DNA of 64,000 nucleotides from Bacteroidota bacterium (GCA_019136655.1 JAGVTU010000018.1:62001-126000), one strand, 5' to 3'; positions 19,734 to 29,497 are shown, counted from the stretch's first letter. Notes: generated by a model from the sequence alone, not told the origin. Numbers and translations: made by a program.

Positions 19734-20885
19734 ATGAACAAAATAATTTTAATTAGCGCATTTATTGCAGGAGTCGTTTTAATGTCATCTTGTGATAAGA
19801 TTGATGGTCCATATAAAGTAGAAAATAATACAACTATTGGCACTTTACCGGGAACACTTTCAGATATAAGAGTGCTGAATGCAACTACCACTGCCGATGA
19901 TGTTTCAAATTTGAAAGCTACATTTACAGTTACTCAGGAAAGCCCTAAGACAATAGAGGTGAAGTTTGAGTGGCACGGTGCCTTTTCGGAAGCAATATCT
20001 CATATAGCGAATGGCAATGATGTGGAATTTAACAACGATTCAATTTCAATTGTGGCACCGGCACCTTATGGCACACTTACCTTTAAGTACTCTGCAACAG
20101 TGGATGATAATCTGATTGGTGAAGCTGACTTTGCAGTACCATTTACACCTGCTAGTCCTGTGAAAAAAGTGTTACTTGAAGATTACACCGGCAGATTGTG
20201 TGGTAACTGCCCGGATGCGCAACGACTTATTGCCAACACATTGGAACCTCTCTATCATGAGCAATTAGTTGTAGCTACCAATCATGCGGGCCATTATGCA
20301 ATTCCTAATCCTGCAAACTGCTTTGCTGAAGATTTCAGAAATCCTGCTTCTACAGAACTGAACAGCTTTTTTGGCTTAACCGCCTATCCTTCCAGTATGA
20401 TAAACAGAGTAGGGTATCCCACTAATCATGTACGATTTTATAATAGTTGGCAAAATGATATTGACCAGGAACTTACAAAGCCTAATGATGCTTATGTAGG
20501 TCTCTATTCTACTTACGATGCAAATACACGCACCGTTAATTTTGTAGTAAGCACGGAATTTCTAAATACTTTATCTGACGATTATAAACTGGCGGTTTAT
20601 TTGTTGGAAGACAGTATTCATGCATGCCAGCTTGATTATGATTTAACTACACCATCACAAATTGATTCAGCTTATATACACAGGCATGTAGTAAGAGGAG
20701 CCATAAATACTACTTTTGGCGAAAACCTCACTGCTGATCCTTCAACGCAGACAAAATTTTTACGATTGTACAGTTACCAGATTCCTGCGAATTTTAATGA
20801 CAGTCAGTGTTATATTCTGGCATACGTTTACAAGGCTTCCAATTATTATGTTCTTCAATCAGAAACGAAAAGGATTAGACCTTAG
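19734..20885 (+). CDS. Omp28-related outer-membrane lipoprotein with CxxC motif
   Basis: A 383-residue protein. The N-terminus has a lipoprotein signal (VVLMSSCDKIDG, lipobox Cys near residue 20), then an Ig-like domain (about 35-140). The Omp28-type thioredoxin-like domain follows: VKKVLLEDYTGRLCGNCPDAQ with Cys156 and Cys159. A C-terminal region with conserved aromatic residues completes it. Omp28 of Porphyromonas gingivalis is a surface lipoprotein of unclear role. Here it closes the T9SS cargo-TlpA-DUF6029 set, with similar inter-gene spacing throughout. It may act as a surface thiol-disulfide or adhesin protein. Confidence 0.88.
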   Translation: MNKIILISAFIAGVVLMSSCDKIDGPYKVENNTTIGTLPGTLSDIRVLNATTTADDVSNLKATFTVTQESPKTIEVKFEWHGAFSEAISHIANGNDVEFNNDSISIVAPAPYGTLTFKYSATVDDNLIGEADFAVPFTPASPVKKVLLEDYTGRLCGNCPDAQRLIANTLEPLYHEQLVVATNHAGHYAIPNPANCFAEDFRNPASTELNSFFGLTAYPSSMINRVGYPTNHVRFYNSWQNDIDQELTKPNDAYVGLYSTYDANTRTVNFVVSTEFLNTLSDDYKLAVYLLEDSIHACQLDYDLTTPSQIDSAYIHRHVVRGAINTTFGENLTADPSTQTKFLRLYSYQIPANFNDSQCYILAYVYKASNYYVLQSETKRIRP

Positions 20886-20912
20886 GCTTGTCTGATTGCA
20901 ACAGTTAGTGCG

Positions 20913-21392
20913 ATGAAACCTCTGACCTCATTTATTGATTCACCACTGGGGTTTTTGGAAATTGTAAGTGCCGGAAATTATTTAGTCAAAGCTGAATTCA
21001 GTGATAGCTATGATGGGAGTGAATTAGTAGTTGGAAAAGTTGCTGAAAAAGTAAGAAAGGAACTTCAGGAATATTTTGCAGGTAAACGAAAAAAATTTAC
21101 CATTAAACTCGAACCTGATGGTACCGAATTTCAAAAACAAGTGTGGGATGATTTGCTACTGATTCCTTATGGCAAAACCATCACATATCGTCAGCAGGCT
21201 ATTCGTTTGGGAGGAGTAGAAAAAATCAGAGCTACAGCATCAGCAAATGGCAAAAATCCTATTGCCATCATTATACCATGCCATAGAGTAATAGGCAGTG
21301 ACGGATCACTTACCGGTTATGGAGGAGGTCTTTGGAGAAAAGAGAAATTACTTCTGCTCGAAAAAGGTTTGTTGCAACCGGAGTTGTTTTAG
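20913..21392 (+). CDS. ogt: Methylated-DNA-protein-cysteine S-methyltransferase
   Basis: A 159-residue single-use DNA repair protein that removes alkyl groups from O6-methylguanine by transferring them to its own cysteine. The active site is clear: IIIPCHRVIGS, Cys near residue 126. The DNA-binding helix-turn-helix precedes it (FQKQVWDDLLLIPYGKTITYRQQA) and a GYGGGLWRKEKLL segment follows. It lacks an Ada-type N-terminal regulatory domain. It starts 27 bases after the Omp28 gene and converges on the M1 peptidase gene, with 19 bases between the two stops. ogt is the usual symbol for this short form. Confidence 0.95.
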   Translation: MKPLTSFIDSPLGFLEIVSAGNYLVKAEFSDSYDGSELVVGKVAEKVRKELQEYFAGKRKKFTIKLEPDGTEFQKQVWDDLLLIPYGKTITYRQQAIRLGGVEKIRATASANGKNPIAIIIPCHRVIGSDGSLTGYGGGLWRKEKLLLLEKGLLQPELF

Positions 21393-21411
21393 AGGTAATC
21401 TATTTACTAAA

Positions 21412-24400
21412 TCAAAACGTCCTTCCGATTCCTATCACATATCGCAGTTTGAAATAATCTCCTTCAGCAGCAGGCACACTGTTTATCAGCAATGGGAAAT
21501 CGCAACGTAGTGTAACAGGTTTAATGGCATTAAATCGTCCAAACTTTTTTATTGTTAATGCAGCACCAATACCTCCATCAGCTTTCAGGTTAGTCCATTC
21601 CATTGTTTCTTTCGAATTGGTGGTGACCATTGATCCTGCATCAGCAAATAAATACACATCCATCTTCAGCCAGTTTCGTGTAAAGGAAGGATTGAAATTA
21701 ACCAGGCGATCCAAATCCATCTCAACAGAAGCAGAAGCTCCCGACAAACCTTTGTAAAAATAGTTCTGTTCTCCGTCTTTGTTTACAGGCATTAAGTATC
21801 CTGCATAACCTCTCAAATTGAGTCCGCCACCCTGTTGGAAATGATTTATTCTGTCGCCATATCCCAACCAACTGTAAGGCACAAATGCACGCGAACGAAT
21901 CCATTCATTGTCCATCATTTCCTCGCCATTGGCACCTGCCATATACAAGGCACTTTCGCTCGGCACAGAGCTACCATAACCATATTGAGCAAACACTCTC
22001 ATGCGCCAGTCAATTTTTCCTGTAGTTGCATATTCAGTGTTTGTAAGACTGATTTTAGAGTAAGCATAATCACTCAGGAATGATGCAGATGTCAGTTGCA
22101 AAACCGATAGCCCTCTGAAATTATGTAGTTCATACGACTTTCTGACTCCTATCGTCAGAGAAGTATTGTAAAGTGCCGACTGCCATTCATCAGAATATAA
22201 CAGATATTCCAGCGTGTTGGTGTTTCGTCTGTACAAGAATTTATATTCAGAAAAAAACTGAAGATTATATTTTAATGCATCCAGTTGTGCTCCGGATTTG
22301 AAAAATGTAAGTCCGTCAAGCATGCCGCCACCAATCCATGCAGTAACATTTTTGGAAATAAAATTCAATGGTGTTTTATAGTTTAAACGAAATGATGCCG
22401 GATCATTTTTATTGATGTCGGCATTGGGCGAAAGACTGTTTTGCCCAACGGTTGTGTTAATCCAAACATCACCTGAAAAAATATGCCGGATGTTGAGATA
22501 ACTGCTTTCAGCATGAATGCCGAGTTTAAGTCCGTCATAATTATTAAACCACAGTGCAGGTCTTACATAAAACACATAATTTTTCCAGTCGGAATAACGT
22601 GGCGCCTGCCATTTGTCGAATACCAGTTTATAAGGACGTGGCCATGTGTTATCAATCCTGTAAAAATCACCCAGCCTGTCAGTAGTGTCAATCATAACAC
22701 TTTTAATACCACAGGGTATGGTAACCTGAGCATTATAAGTTTCACGTAATTTATCCCAGCCTTCCCATTTAGGAAGTATGGTGGCATCAGTTTGTTTATG
22801 AAACCATTTGTTGGGAATTTGATAGTCATATTTTACACCACAATTAGAAATCACCGTAAAGTCAATGGGTGATTGCATGCGTTGTTTGCGTTTGAATTTT
22901 ATGATGTAACCATTTTCCTTGTCAGAACTTTTTATTCCACAAATTTTATAATCCAGTTTCTTGTCTGTTTCAATCCATTGATCAAAAAACCAACTCAAAT
23001 CAGTTTGTGCTATTTGGGTTATACTGTTTCTGAAATCTTCAGGATAAGGGTGGCAGAATTTCCATTGATTGAAATAGTGTTGCATTGCCTTGCTGAATAA
23101 GCTGTCACCTAGAACATATTGAAGATTGTAAAGCATGGTAGCTGTTTTGCGATAAACCATGCCGTAACCGCCTCCATGCCCAAGAGCACTGTTAAACATA
23201 TCGCTGTGGGTATTGATGAATCCATCTTCATCAGATAAAGCAGCTCTCAGATAAGGCCCATATACTGTATAATATTGCTGATTCATTGGAGTAGTGATTT
23301 TTTGATCGAACCACTTAGACTCTCTTTGTTTTAAATAATAACCTTCCAGACGTTCCAAAGCCCATGCATTGATAAACTGAGTGAATCCTTCATCCATAAA
23401 AGCTCTGTAGGTTTCATTGTTTCCAACCATTGCATAAAACCAGTTATGTCCAATCTCATGACAAAGCAAACTGCGATAACCGGGGTCAGAACCATTGTCC
23501 ATGGTCAGCATGGGGTATTCCATTCCATCACGTGCATCTGCAACAACCATTTTCGGATAGGCATACATACCGAAGTCTCTTGAATACACTTCGATAATGC
23601 GTGCTGCATAGGACGCAGCATTTTGCCAGCCGGCACAATGTGGTTCCTGTGCAATTGCAACACATTTTACACCATTCCACATTACTTCGTCAATGCGGTA
23701 GGTGGGATCAGCCGTAAATGCAAAATCATGAACATTCTCTGCATGAAATTTCCAGGTTTTAGTTGTTCCGTCAACAGGAATGACAGTGCCGGGCGCTTCA
23801 CCAAAAGGTTTATTTTTAAAATTCTTAATGCTTAGCTTGTTTTTTAAATCATCAGGCAACACTTCTTTTTCATTCGTCAAAATTCCTGTAGCTTCCACAA
23901 CATAGTTATTCGGAAAAGTAAGTTCTACATCAAAATCGCCAAAGTCGCCATAAAACTCACGCCCGAAATGCTGGTTGACATCCCATCCGTTGTGGGCATC
24001 ATATACACTTATTTTAGGATACCACTGGCAACCGTTATAGTGTTTATAGCCCCAGGATTCATACATCTGCAAGCGCCTGCGCTGACTTCCATAGTCATAA
24101 TAAGTTTTAAAATTTATCTGAAACACAATTTCATTTCCTGGAAGCAAAGGCTCAGGAAGTATTACTTTCATGATTGAATAATCAATTTCTTTTTGAAGAC
24201 TTGCTTCAAACGCTCTGCCATTGATGAAAGACGTTGCCAGTGAAATAATTTCTGTCCCTAAACCTTTTGATTCATAAGTTCCGTATTCAACTTTTCTGTT
24301 ATTCGACTTTGAAAGGTCATCAAGATAGCTTCCGGGAGTAAAAGAGTTCTGATACAGATGAAAGAAAACAAAACGCAAAGTGTCAGGAGAATTATTTCTG

Positions 24401-24612
24401 TATGTCAGTTCTTCAGTGCCGGTAATAACATTGGTCTGTACGTTCAAATCAGCCTTAATATGATAGTAAACATCCTGCTGCCAGTAACTTTGAAAAGGGG
24501 GTCTGTTTTTCCAATAGTATTGGTTATCAGGTGAGGTGTAGCGAGTTATTTGTGCAACAGATGAAGTTGAAACCATCAACACTGATAACAACAAGGTAAA
24601 AGTTTTTTGCAT
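21412..24612 (-). CDS. M1-family metallopeptidase fused to a C-terminal outer-membrane barrel
   Basis: A protein of 1066 residues when started at the ATG at 24612, where a signal peptide begins (MQKTFTLLLSVLMVSTSSVAQ). A longer frame from 24693 crosses the putative promoter. The N-terminal half is an M1 (gluzincin) aminopeptidase-like domain with zinc motif HEIGHN at about 385-390 and the second Glu in MDEGFTQF about 18 residues on. The C-terminal ~380 residues are strand-rich, contain GGGLNLRGYAGY (similar to the LRGY motif of Omp85-type barrels) and end RYVIGIGRTF. The peptidase could thus be tethered to the outer membrane by its own barrel. Substrate unknown. Confidence 0.88.
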   Translation of the reverse strand: MQKTFTLLLSVLMVSTSSVAQITRYTSPDNQYYWKNRPPFQSYWQQDVYYHIKADLNVQTNVITGTEELTYRNNSPDTLRFVFFHLYQNSFTPGSYLDDLSKSNNRKVEYGTYESKGLGTEIISLATSFINGRAFEASLQKEIDYSIMKVILPEPLLPGNEIVFQINFKTYYDYGSQRRRLQMYESWGYKHYNGCQWYPKISVYDAHNGWDVNQHFGREFYGDFGDFDVELTFPNNYVVEATGILTNEKEVLPDDLKNKLSIKNFKNKPFGEAPGTVIPVDGTTKTWKFHAENVHDFAFTADPTYRIDEVMWNGVKCVAIAQEPHCAGWQNAASYAARIIEVYSRDFGMYAYPKMVVADARDGMEYPMLTMDNGSDPGYRSLLCHEIGHNWFYAMVGNNETYRAFMDEGFTQFINAWALERLEGYYLKQRESKWFDQKITTPMNQQYYTVYGPYLRAALSDEDGFINTHSDMFNSALGHGGGYGMVYRKTATMLYNLQYVLGDSLFSKAMQHYFNQWKFCHPYPEDFRNSITQIAQTDLSWFFDQWIETDKKLDYKICGIKSSDKENGYIIKFKRKQRMQSPIDFTVISNCGVKYDYQIPNKWFHKQTDATILPKWEGWDKLRETYNAQVTIPCGIKSVMIDTTDRLGDFYRIDNTWPRPYKLVFDKWQAPRYSDWKNYVFYVRPALWFNNYDGLKLGIHAESSYLNIRHIFSGDVWINTTVGQNSLSPNADINKNDPASFRLNYKTPLNFISKNVTAWIGGGMLDGLTFFKSGAQLDALKYNLQFFSEYKFLYRRNTNTLEYLLYSDEWQSALYNTSLTIGVRKSYELHNFRGLSVLQLTSASFLSDYAYSKISLTNTEYATTGKIDWRMRVFAQYGYGSSVPSESALYMAGANGEEMMDNEWIRSRAFVPYSWLGYGDRINHFQQGGGLNLRGYAGYLMPVNKDGEQNYFYKGLSGASASVEMDLDRLVNFNPSFTRNWLKMDVYLFADAGSMVTTNSKETMEWTNLKADGGIGAALTIKKFGRFNAIKPVTLRCDFPLLINSVPAAEGDYFKLRYVIGIGRTF

Positions 24613-24632
24613 AAATAAAGTAATCTGACCGG

Positions 24633-24640
24633 CAAATTTA
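24633..24640 (-). promoter_or_regulatory. Putative -7 element for the M1 peptidase gene
   Basis: The minus strand reads TAAATTTG (TAnnTTTG) 20 bases upstream of the ATG at 24612. It supports that start over the longer open frame. I see no gene between 24641 and 24863. Confidence 0.5.
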
Positions 24641-24863
24641 AATTTCCGCTTGAATCTAATGTAACATAAGTAATGATTGCGCAGATATAGCACTTAAGAT
24701 TGTTCATTCGACAAAACTTATTCAGACGGTAATACATTGAGAACAATGGAAATGCTATGCTCTAAAGAAAAATATTTTTATTGTCTGAGCCAAGAATAGT
24801 TTTATTACGCATCATGGAAATACCTTGTGCCTACTTTTTCAGAACAGTATTGAAGAAAGAAAA

Positions 24864-25364
24864 TTAAATATATTTCTTCTTGATATCGCAGCGTTTCAGA
24901 GCAGCTTCAGCTTCTTCAAGCAAGGAATTTGACAGGGTAGTAGTGAGGCATTTTTTATAGTATCCTGCTGCATCATTTATTTTGCCTTGCATTTCGTAAA
25001 GGTTGCCATACAATAAATAAGACTTATCTTTTCTTATCTCAGGAATTTCCATAGCTCTGTTCAGTATGGATAATGCTTCAGCATATCTCTCCTGATTTAA
25101 TAATAGTCTTGCATAATTGAGTAAACCATCAGCAGGTACATCAGCTAAAGCAATTGCAGACTTGAAACTCTCCTCAGCTGTAACAGAATTATTTAATTTT
25201 TCGAAAAATATTTCTGCCTTTAAAATATATGCTTTGCTGAAGTCGGGGAAGACTTTAATTAATTCGTCAATAGTATCCAATGCTTCAGGCAGTTTGCCTT
25301 CGGCAAGTAATTGCTTTGCAGCAAAAAGTATTTTTTCAGCTTCAGCAGATGCTGCTAAATTCAT
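24864..25364 (-). CDS. Tetratricopeptide-repeat protein
   Basis: A 166-residue soluble protein made of TPR-like helix pairs: AKQLLAEGKLPEALDTIDELIKVFPDFSKAYI, FKSAIALADVPADGLLNYARLLLNQERYAEALSILNRAMEI, and YLLYGNLYEMQGKINDAAGYYKKCL. No signal peptide or membrane segment is present, so it is probably a cytoplasmic scaffold. It lies about 100 bases downstream of murF on the same strand and could be transcribed with it. The partner is unknown. Confidence 0.85.
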   Translation of the reverse strand: MNLAASAEAEKILFAAKQLLAEGKLPEALDTIDELIKVFPDFSKAYILKAEIFFEKLNNSVTAEESFKSAIALADVPADGLLNYARLLLNQERYAEALSILNRAMEIPEIRKDKSYLLYGNLYEMQGKINDAAGYYKKCLTTTLSNSLLEEAEAALKRCDIKKKYI

Positions 25365-25466
25365 ATACAGGATACTATTAAATTCATTTATACGACAAAG
25401 TCACGATCAGGTTACACCTCATCCCTGGCAATATACGTGCAAAATCAAGGCCTTGTCAAGGCAGAA

Positions 25467-26759
25467 TCAGAGCGATTCCAAAACTTTCTCCATTTTAGAA
25501 CCACGGCTTCCCTTAACCAAAATGGAAGTGTTTTTGAGTGGATGTTTTGACAGATAGTCTTTTGCATCATCAGATGTAACAAATCTCAATGCTGTTTCCT
25601 GCAAGGTGGCATGAAGAAAATTTTTACCTACCAATATCAATAAATCTTTATCAATATGCGAAATGATGTCTATAATGCGCTGATGCTCTTTTGCTGAATC
25701 TTCGCCAAGTTCCAGCATTTCACCAAGTATGATGGCTTTTTTTCCTTCATAATTTTCTTCAAAATTATTTAATGCGGCTTCCATACTGGTAGGGTTGGCA
25801 TTATAGGCATCCAGAATGATGGTGTTACTGCCTTTGTTTATGATTTGTGACCGCTGATTGTCGGGCGAATAAGCTTCAATTGCTTCTTTAATAAGTGCCG
25901 ATTCTACTCCAAAATGGCTGCCGATACATATAGCGGCTATGATATTTTCGAGATTGTATTCACCTGTTAAGTGTGTTTGTATTTCATTCTGAAACTGACC
26001 GTCCTTATACCATTTAATAAGTAAAAATGGCTGTGTGTTTATCAGTTCACCATACACATGCTTTGCAGGAGCAGTACCATAAAATATCAGGTTGTTATAT
26101 CCCTCACATTTGCCCTTAAGAATGTCATTTTCATAACGGCAAAAAATTAATCCGTTATGCGCTTTCAGGTAATCATACATCTCCGTCTTTCCTTTTATAA
26201 CACCTTCAATTCCACCAAATCCTTCCAGATGTGCTTTGCCAATATTGGTTATCATTCCCATATCAGGCATTGCAATTCGGCATAGTTCAGCAATCTCCTG
26301 CCGGTGATTAGCACCCATTTCAATTACTGCAAACTCATGAGCTGGATTGAGTCGAATCAAGGTTAGAGGAACACCAATATGATTGTTGAGATTGCCTTGC
26401 GTAAACAGTGTATTATATTTCTTGTTTAATACAGCACTTATCAGTTCTTTAGTAGTTGTTTTTCCATTGCTGCCGGTGAGTGCCAGTACCGGAATATTAT
26501 GTTGCATCCGGTGAAAAGTAGCCAATTCCTGAAGTGTTTGTAACGCATCATTCACTTTAAAGACGCGGTTGTTATCAGAAAACTCATCTGCATCAGCAAC
26601 GCATGCAATGGCTCCATTTTCAAGTGCTGTTGATACAAATTTATTTCCGTCAAAAGAGGGACCTTTAAGCGCAAAAAACAAATTACCGGATTGTAGTTTT
26701 CTCGTATCAGTGCAAATTCCTGTTGATTTCAGGAATGTGGAATAAAGTTTTTCAATCAT
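25467..26759 (-). CDS. murF: UDP-N-acetylmuramoyl-tripeptide--D-alanyl-D-alanine ligase MurF
   Basis: MurF adds D-Ala-D-Ala to the UDP-MurNAc tripeptide, the last cytoplasmic step in building the peptidoglycan stem. The 430-residue protein has the Mur-ligase N-terminal domain (FFALKGPSFDGNKF), the ATP-binding loop TGSNGKTTTKEL near residue 100, a central domain with GANHRQEIAEL, and the C-terminal domain with LDAYNANPTSMEAAL near 315. Its ATG is close to a stem-loop that separates it from gldJ upstream. A murF-gldJ arrangement near porU/porV is typical of this phylum. Confidence 0.97.
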   Translation of the reverse strand: MIEKLYSTFLKSTGICTDTRKLQSGNLFFALKGPSFDGNKFVSTALENGAIACVADADEFSDNNRVFKVNDALQTLQELATFHRMQHNIPVLALTGSNGKTTTKELISAVLNKKYNTLFTQGNLNNHIGVPLTLIRLNPAHEFAVIEMGANHRQEIAELCRIAMPDMGMITNIGKAHLEGFGGIEGVIKGKTEMYDYLKAHNGLIFCRYENDILKGKCEGYNNLIFYGTAPAKHVYGELINTQPFLLIKWYKDGQFQNEIQTHLTGEYNLENIIAAICIGSHFGVESALIKEAIEAYSPDNQRSQIINKGSNTIILDAYNANPTSMEAALNNFEENYEGKKAIILGEMLELGEDSAKEHQRIIDIISHIDKDLLILVGKNFLHATLQETALRFVTSDDAKDYLSKHPLKNTSILVKGSRGSKMEKVLESL

Positions 26760-26770
26760 ATATGATTTAC

Positions 26771-26802
26771 AAAAAATAAAGCCCCAAAATAAGGGGCTTT
26801 AT
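26771..26802 (-). terminator. Rho-independent terminator downstream of gldJ
   Basis: On the minus strand ATAAAGCCCC (loop TTATTTT) GGGGCTTTAT forms a 10-bp stem followed by a T run (26776 down to 26771). It lies 23 bases after the gldJ stop and just upstream of the murF ATG, so it should insulate murF. Confidence 0.85.
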
Positions 26803-26825
26803 ACGAGGTTAAAAATTATTTTTAA

Positions 26826-28274
26826 TTATCCTTTACCGTTTTTTTTCTGGTTGAAACCAACAGGACTTCCTACACGAACCATAGAACAACGGAATCCAAT
26901 CCAGTCTGTTGATTGTTTTTGATCCAGATAACGTCTTGTACCTGGTGATAACCAATATGCACGGTCTTTCCAGGAACCGCCTTTTATCACATGCACATTG
27001 TCATCAACAAGTGATGTAACTCCGATTTTATATTCAATATTATCTGGTTCGTCACCATCAATGTCGTTTATATAATCAGCTTTAGTATAATTTCTTCGAC
27101 CTTCATTTTCTCTTTCATCAACTTCACGCCAAATCAATCTACCTAAGCTGTCTTTTTCAGCATTTTGACCTTCTTCGTCAAGTAACTGTGTTACAAATAC
27201 GTTTCCTCTGTAAGGATTAAAGTCATCCATATCCTCAGGTGATAACGGACGATAAACATCTTTTACCCATTCCGAAACGTTGCCGGACATATTATATAAA
27301 CCATAATCATTAGGCAGATACGAAAATATAGGTGCAGGCCTGTCGGCATTGTCATTCAATGCTCCTGCAGTACCCATCATATCACCGCGTCCGCGTTTGA
27401 AGTTGGCAAGCATTTCTCCTTTATATTTCTCAGAAGAGTTACGCACTACGTGACCATTCCAAGGATAAATTTTACGATCGGTTACACGTTCATAAACAGT
27501 ATTGCCAATCAGACCTAAAGCAGCATATTCCCACTCAGCTTCTGTAGGTAACTCATATCTTGGCAGCAAAATACCATCCTCTGTACGTACATTACGTACA
27601 TCACGGTTAGGATTCAAATCTCTGAGTTTACTTTTCACAAGACCTTCGTACTGTCCTGCAAGGTATGCATCAGTGTTGAAGTTATCTTCGTTTACCTGAG
27701 CAGGGTTAACCCTTAAAATACCTTCACGGATAAGGATTTGTTCATTCACCCTATCAGTACGCCAGCTTGCAAAGTCATTTGCCTGAAGCCAGTTTACACC
27801 AACAACAGGATAGTACTGATAAGCAGGATGGCGAAGATATAACTCAACCATTGGCTCATTGTAACCTAATTTACTTCTCCATACCAAAGTATCAGGCAAT
27901 GCTTTTTTATACACCTCAGGATAATCTGTACCAAATACCCTGTCGAGCCAGTACAGATATTCCAGATAATGCACGTTTGCAATTTCTGTTTCATCCATAT
28001 AGAAAGAAGATACAGTTACACGTCTGGGGATATTATCCCAGTTGTAATTAATCTCCTGTTCTGTACGGCCCATAGCAAAAGTACCTCCTTCAATCAGGAT
28101 AAGACCGGGACCGGTTTCCTGTTCGGTATAAGGAGTTACTTCGAATCCACCGTTTTTCTCATCATTATACTTCCATCCGGTGGTTGCAGATTTTTCCTTC
28201 TGTTTGCAGGCATTTAAGGCTACAAGGGCAAACGCTGCCAGAGCCAGGGTTTTTGCATTTTTACAGAAATTCAT
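26826..28274 (-). CDS. gldJ: Gliding motility / T9SS lipoprotein GldJ
   Basis: A 482-residue lipoprotein from the ATG at 28274 (six codons downstream of another possible start), giving a lipobox LVALNACK. The body is a formylglycine-generating-enzyme-like (SUMF1) domain: ILIEGGTFAMGRTEQE, RRVTVSSFYMDETEIANVHYLEYL, VVGVNWLQANDFASWRTDRVNE, LPTEAEWEYAA, MSGNVSEWVKDVYRP and VIKGGSWKDRAYW. GldJ is required for gliding and type IX secretion in Flavobacterium johnsoniae, where it lies beside porU/porV. It is probably structural rather than enzymatic. Upstream, porP ends 41 bases away on the same strand. Confidence 0.95.
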   Translation of the reverse strand: MNFCKNAKTLALAAFALVALNACKQKEKSATTGWKYNDEKNGGFEVTPYTEQETGPGLILIEGGTFAMGRTEQEINYNWDNIPRRVTVSSFYMDETEIANVHYLEYLYWLDRVFGTDYPEVYKKALPDTLVWRSKLGYNEPMVELYLRHPAYQYYPVVGVNWLQANDFASWRTDRVNEQILIREGILRVNPAQVNEDNFNTDAYLAGQYEGLVKSKLRDLNPNRDVRNVRTEDGILLPRYELPTEAEWEYAALGLIGNTVYERVTDRKIYPWNGHVVRNSSEKYKGEMLANFKRGRGDMMGTAGALNDNADRPAPIFSYLPNDYGLYNMSGNVSEWVKDVYRPLSPEDMDDFNPYRGNVFVTQLLDEEGQNAEKDSLGRLIWREVDERENEGRRNYTKADYINDIDGDEPDNIEYKIGVTSLVDDNVHVIKGGSWKDRAYWLSPGTRRYLDQKQSTDWIGFRCSMVRVGSPVGFNQKKNGKG

Positions 28275-28315
28275 GTTTGTATATTTAAACACTTGTGGTT
28301 ATTGACTTCTTTAAA

Positions 28316-29314
28316 CTAAAATGTTGGACAACTTATTGCTTTGAACCGTTTTTTCTTTGGACGACATTCAAACTGCAAACCTAAAGAAATTTCATGAGAT
28401 CCGGCCGTAACATTGTTATTTAATTTAGAAACGGTAACATCGTAGGAATAACCGAACTTAAACAGGTCTTTTTGTATTCCGATAAGGGCAATGAAACTGT
28501 CGCTCGACAGGAACTTGCCTCCGGTATAACCCCTGTACCAAAGTCCTCCAACAATAGGTGACTTTATTACATATAAGCCGAAATTCAACTGATTGAATCC
28601 TTGTTGCTGCTGATAAAGGAAGTTTGGCGAAATAAAAGTACCTTCTAATCTTCCTTTATAAGTTGAAGCACCTCTGAGCGGCAGTAATGCACCTACGTGG
28701 GCTGTATATTTTCGGGGCAATGGACTTGAACCTTCTACAATGAAAGCCTGATCGGGCTCGGTAATGTGATGAACAGCAAATCCTCCATAAACTTTTGAAC
28801 TGTAACCGATAATTCCTGCTGAAAAATCGGCAAATCCTCTCTTTTCTGCAGGTCGTACTTCCTGAGTAGGAAATACATATCCATAACGCGGATCAATCAT
28901 ATCACCAAAGGTCAGCTTATCCCAGTCTAATTTTTCCTGAAAATAAGTGGCCTGCAAACCCGCACGAATTGAGAAATTACGGGTAATGTTGAGGTTATAT
29001 GAATAAATACCTGAAAAAGTGGAAGTATTCAGAGTTCCGTTTCCTGCTTTATCATTCATAATAATGAGGCCAAGACCTCCTGAAAGTGCTTCAACATGCT
29101 GATCGTAAGAGGCACTTAATGTTATAAATGTCTTATTTAATCCCGGCCACTGGTTACGGTAATTTAGTGCCAAACGCGGGCATCTTACAGAGCCGGCAAA
29201 TGCAGGATTGAGATAGATGGGGTTGGCGTAAAACTGCGAAAACTGCGGATCCTGGCCGTAAGAACTTACCGCTTCCATGCATAGAAATAAGCCTAAAATG
29301 AGACGCTTTATCAT
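28316..29314 (-). CDS. Type IX secretion membrane protein PorP/SprF family
   Basis: A 332-residue protein with a signal peptide (MIKRLILGLFLCMEAVSSYG). The PorP/SprF hallmark follows at once: QDPQFSQFYANPIYLNPAFAGS, then YRNQWPGL and alternating barrel strands. It ends in Phe. PorP-type proteins are outer-membrane components linked to T9SS cargo binding, and genomes usually carry several paralogues. It is divergent from porU (208-base gap) and co-directional with gldJ, 41 bases upstream of it, so both are probably co-transcribed. Which paralogue (the essential PorP or an SprF-like accessory) cannot be decided from sequence alone. Confidence 0.92.
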   Translation of the reverse strand: MIKRLILGLFLCMEAVSSYGQDPQFSQFYANPIYLNPAFAGSVRCPRLALNYRNQWPGLNKTFITLSASYDQHVEALSGGLGLIIMNDKAGNGTLNTSTFSGIYSYNLNITRNFSIRAGLQATYFQEKLDWDKLTFGDMIDPRYGYVFPTQEVRPAEKRGFADFSAGIIGYSSKVYGGFAVHHITEPDQAFIVEGSSPLPRKYTAHVGALLPLRGASTYKGRLEGTFISPNFLYQQQQGFNQLNFGLYVIKSPIVGGLWYRGYTGGKFLSSDSFIALIGIQKDLFKFGYSYDVTVSKLNNNVTAGSHEISLGLQFECRPKKKRFKAISCPTF

Positions 29315-29497
29315 AGTTTATATGGATTTAAACTATAACTTATACGCATTTTACGAAAATGGTTACGAATCAATGTATTTTTTTTGATGGTTTTCAAACT
29401 TAGCGATAACAAAAATAAGAAATAATTATTTCAAATTCAAAACAAAATAAAATTCAATATTACAAGTTACTTACATCGTTATTCACGTTCAAAAACA

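Noticed and set aside
24613-24693. The longer N-terminus of the M1 peptidase
   Set aside because: The extra 27 codons precede an obvious signal peptide and cross a promoter-like element.
25117-25557. A 146-codon plus-strand frame
   Set aside because: It runs antisense to the TPR gene and the end of murF, has no recognisable domain, and its composition mirrors the real coding strand.
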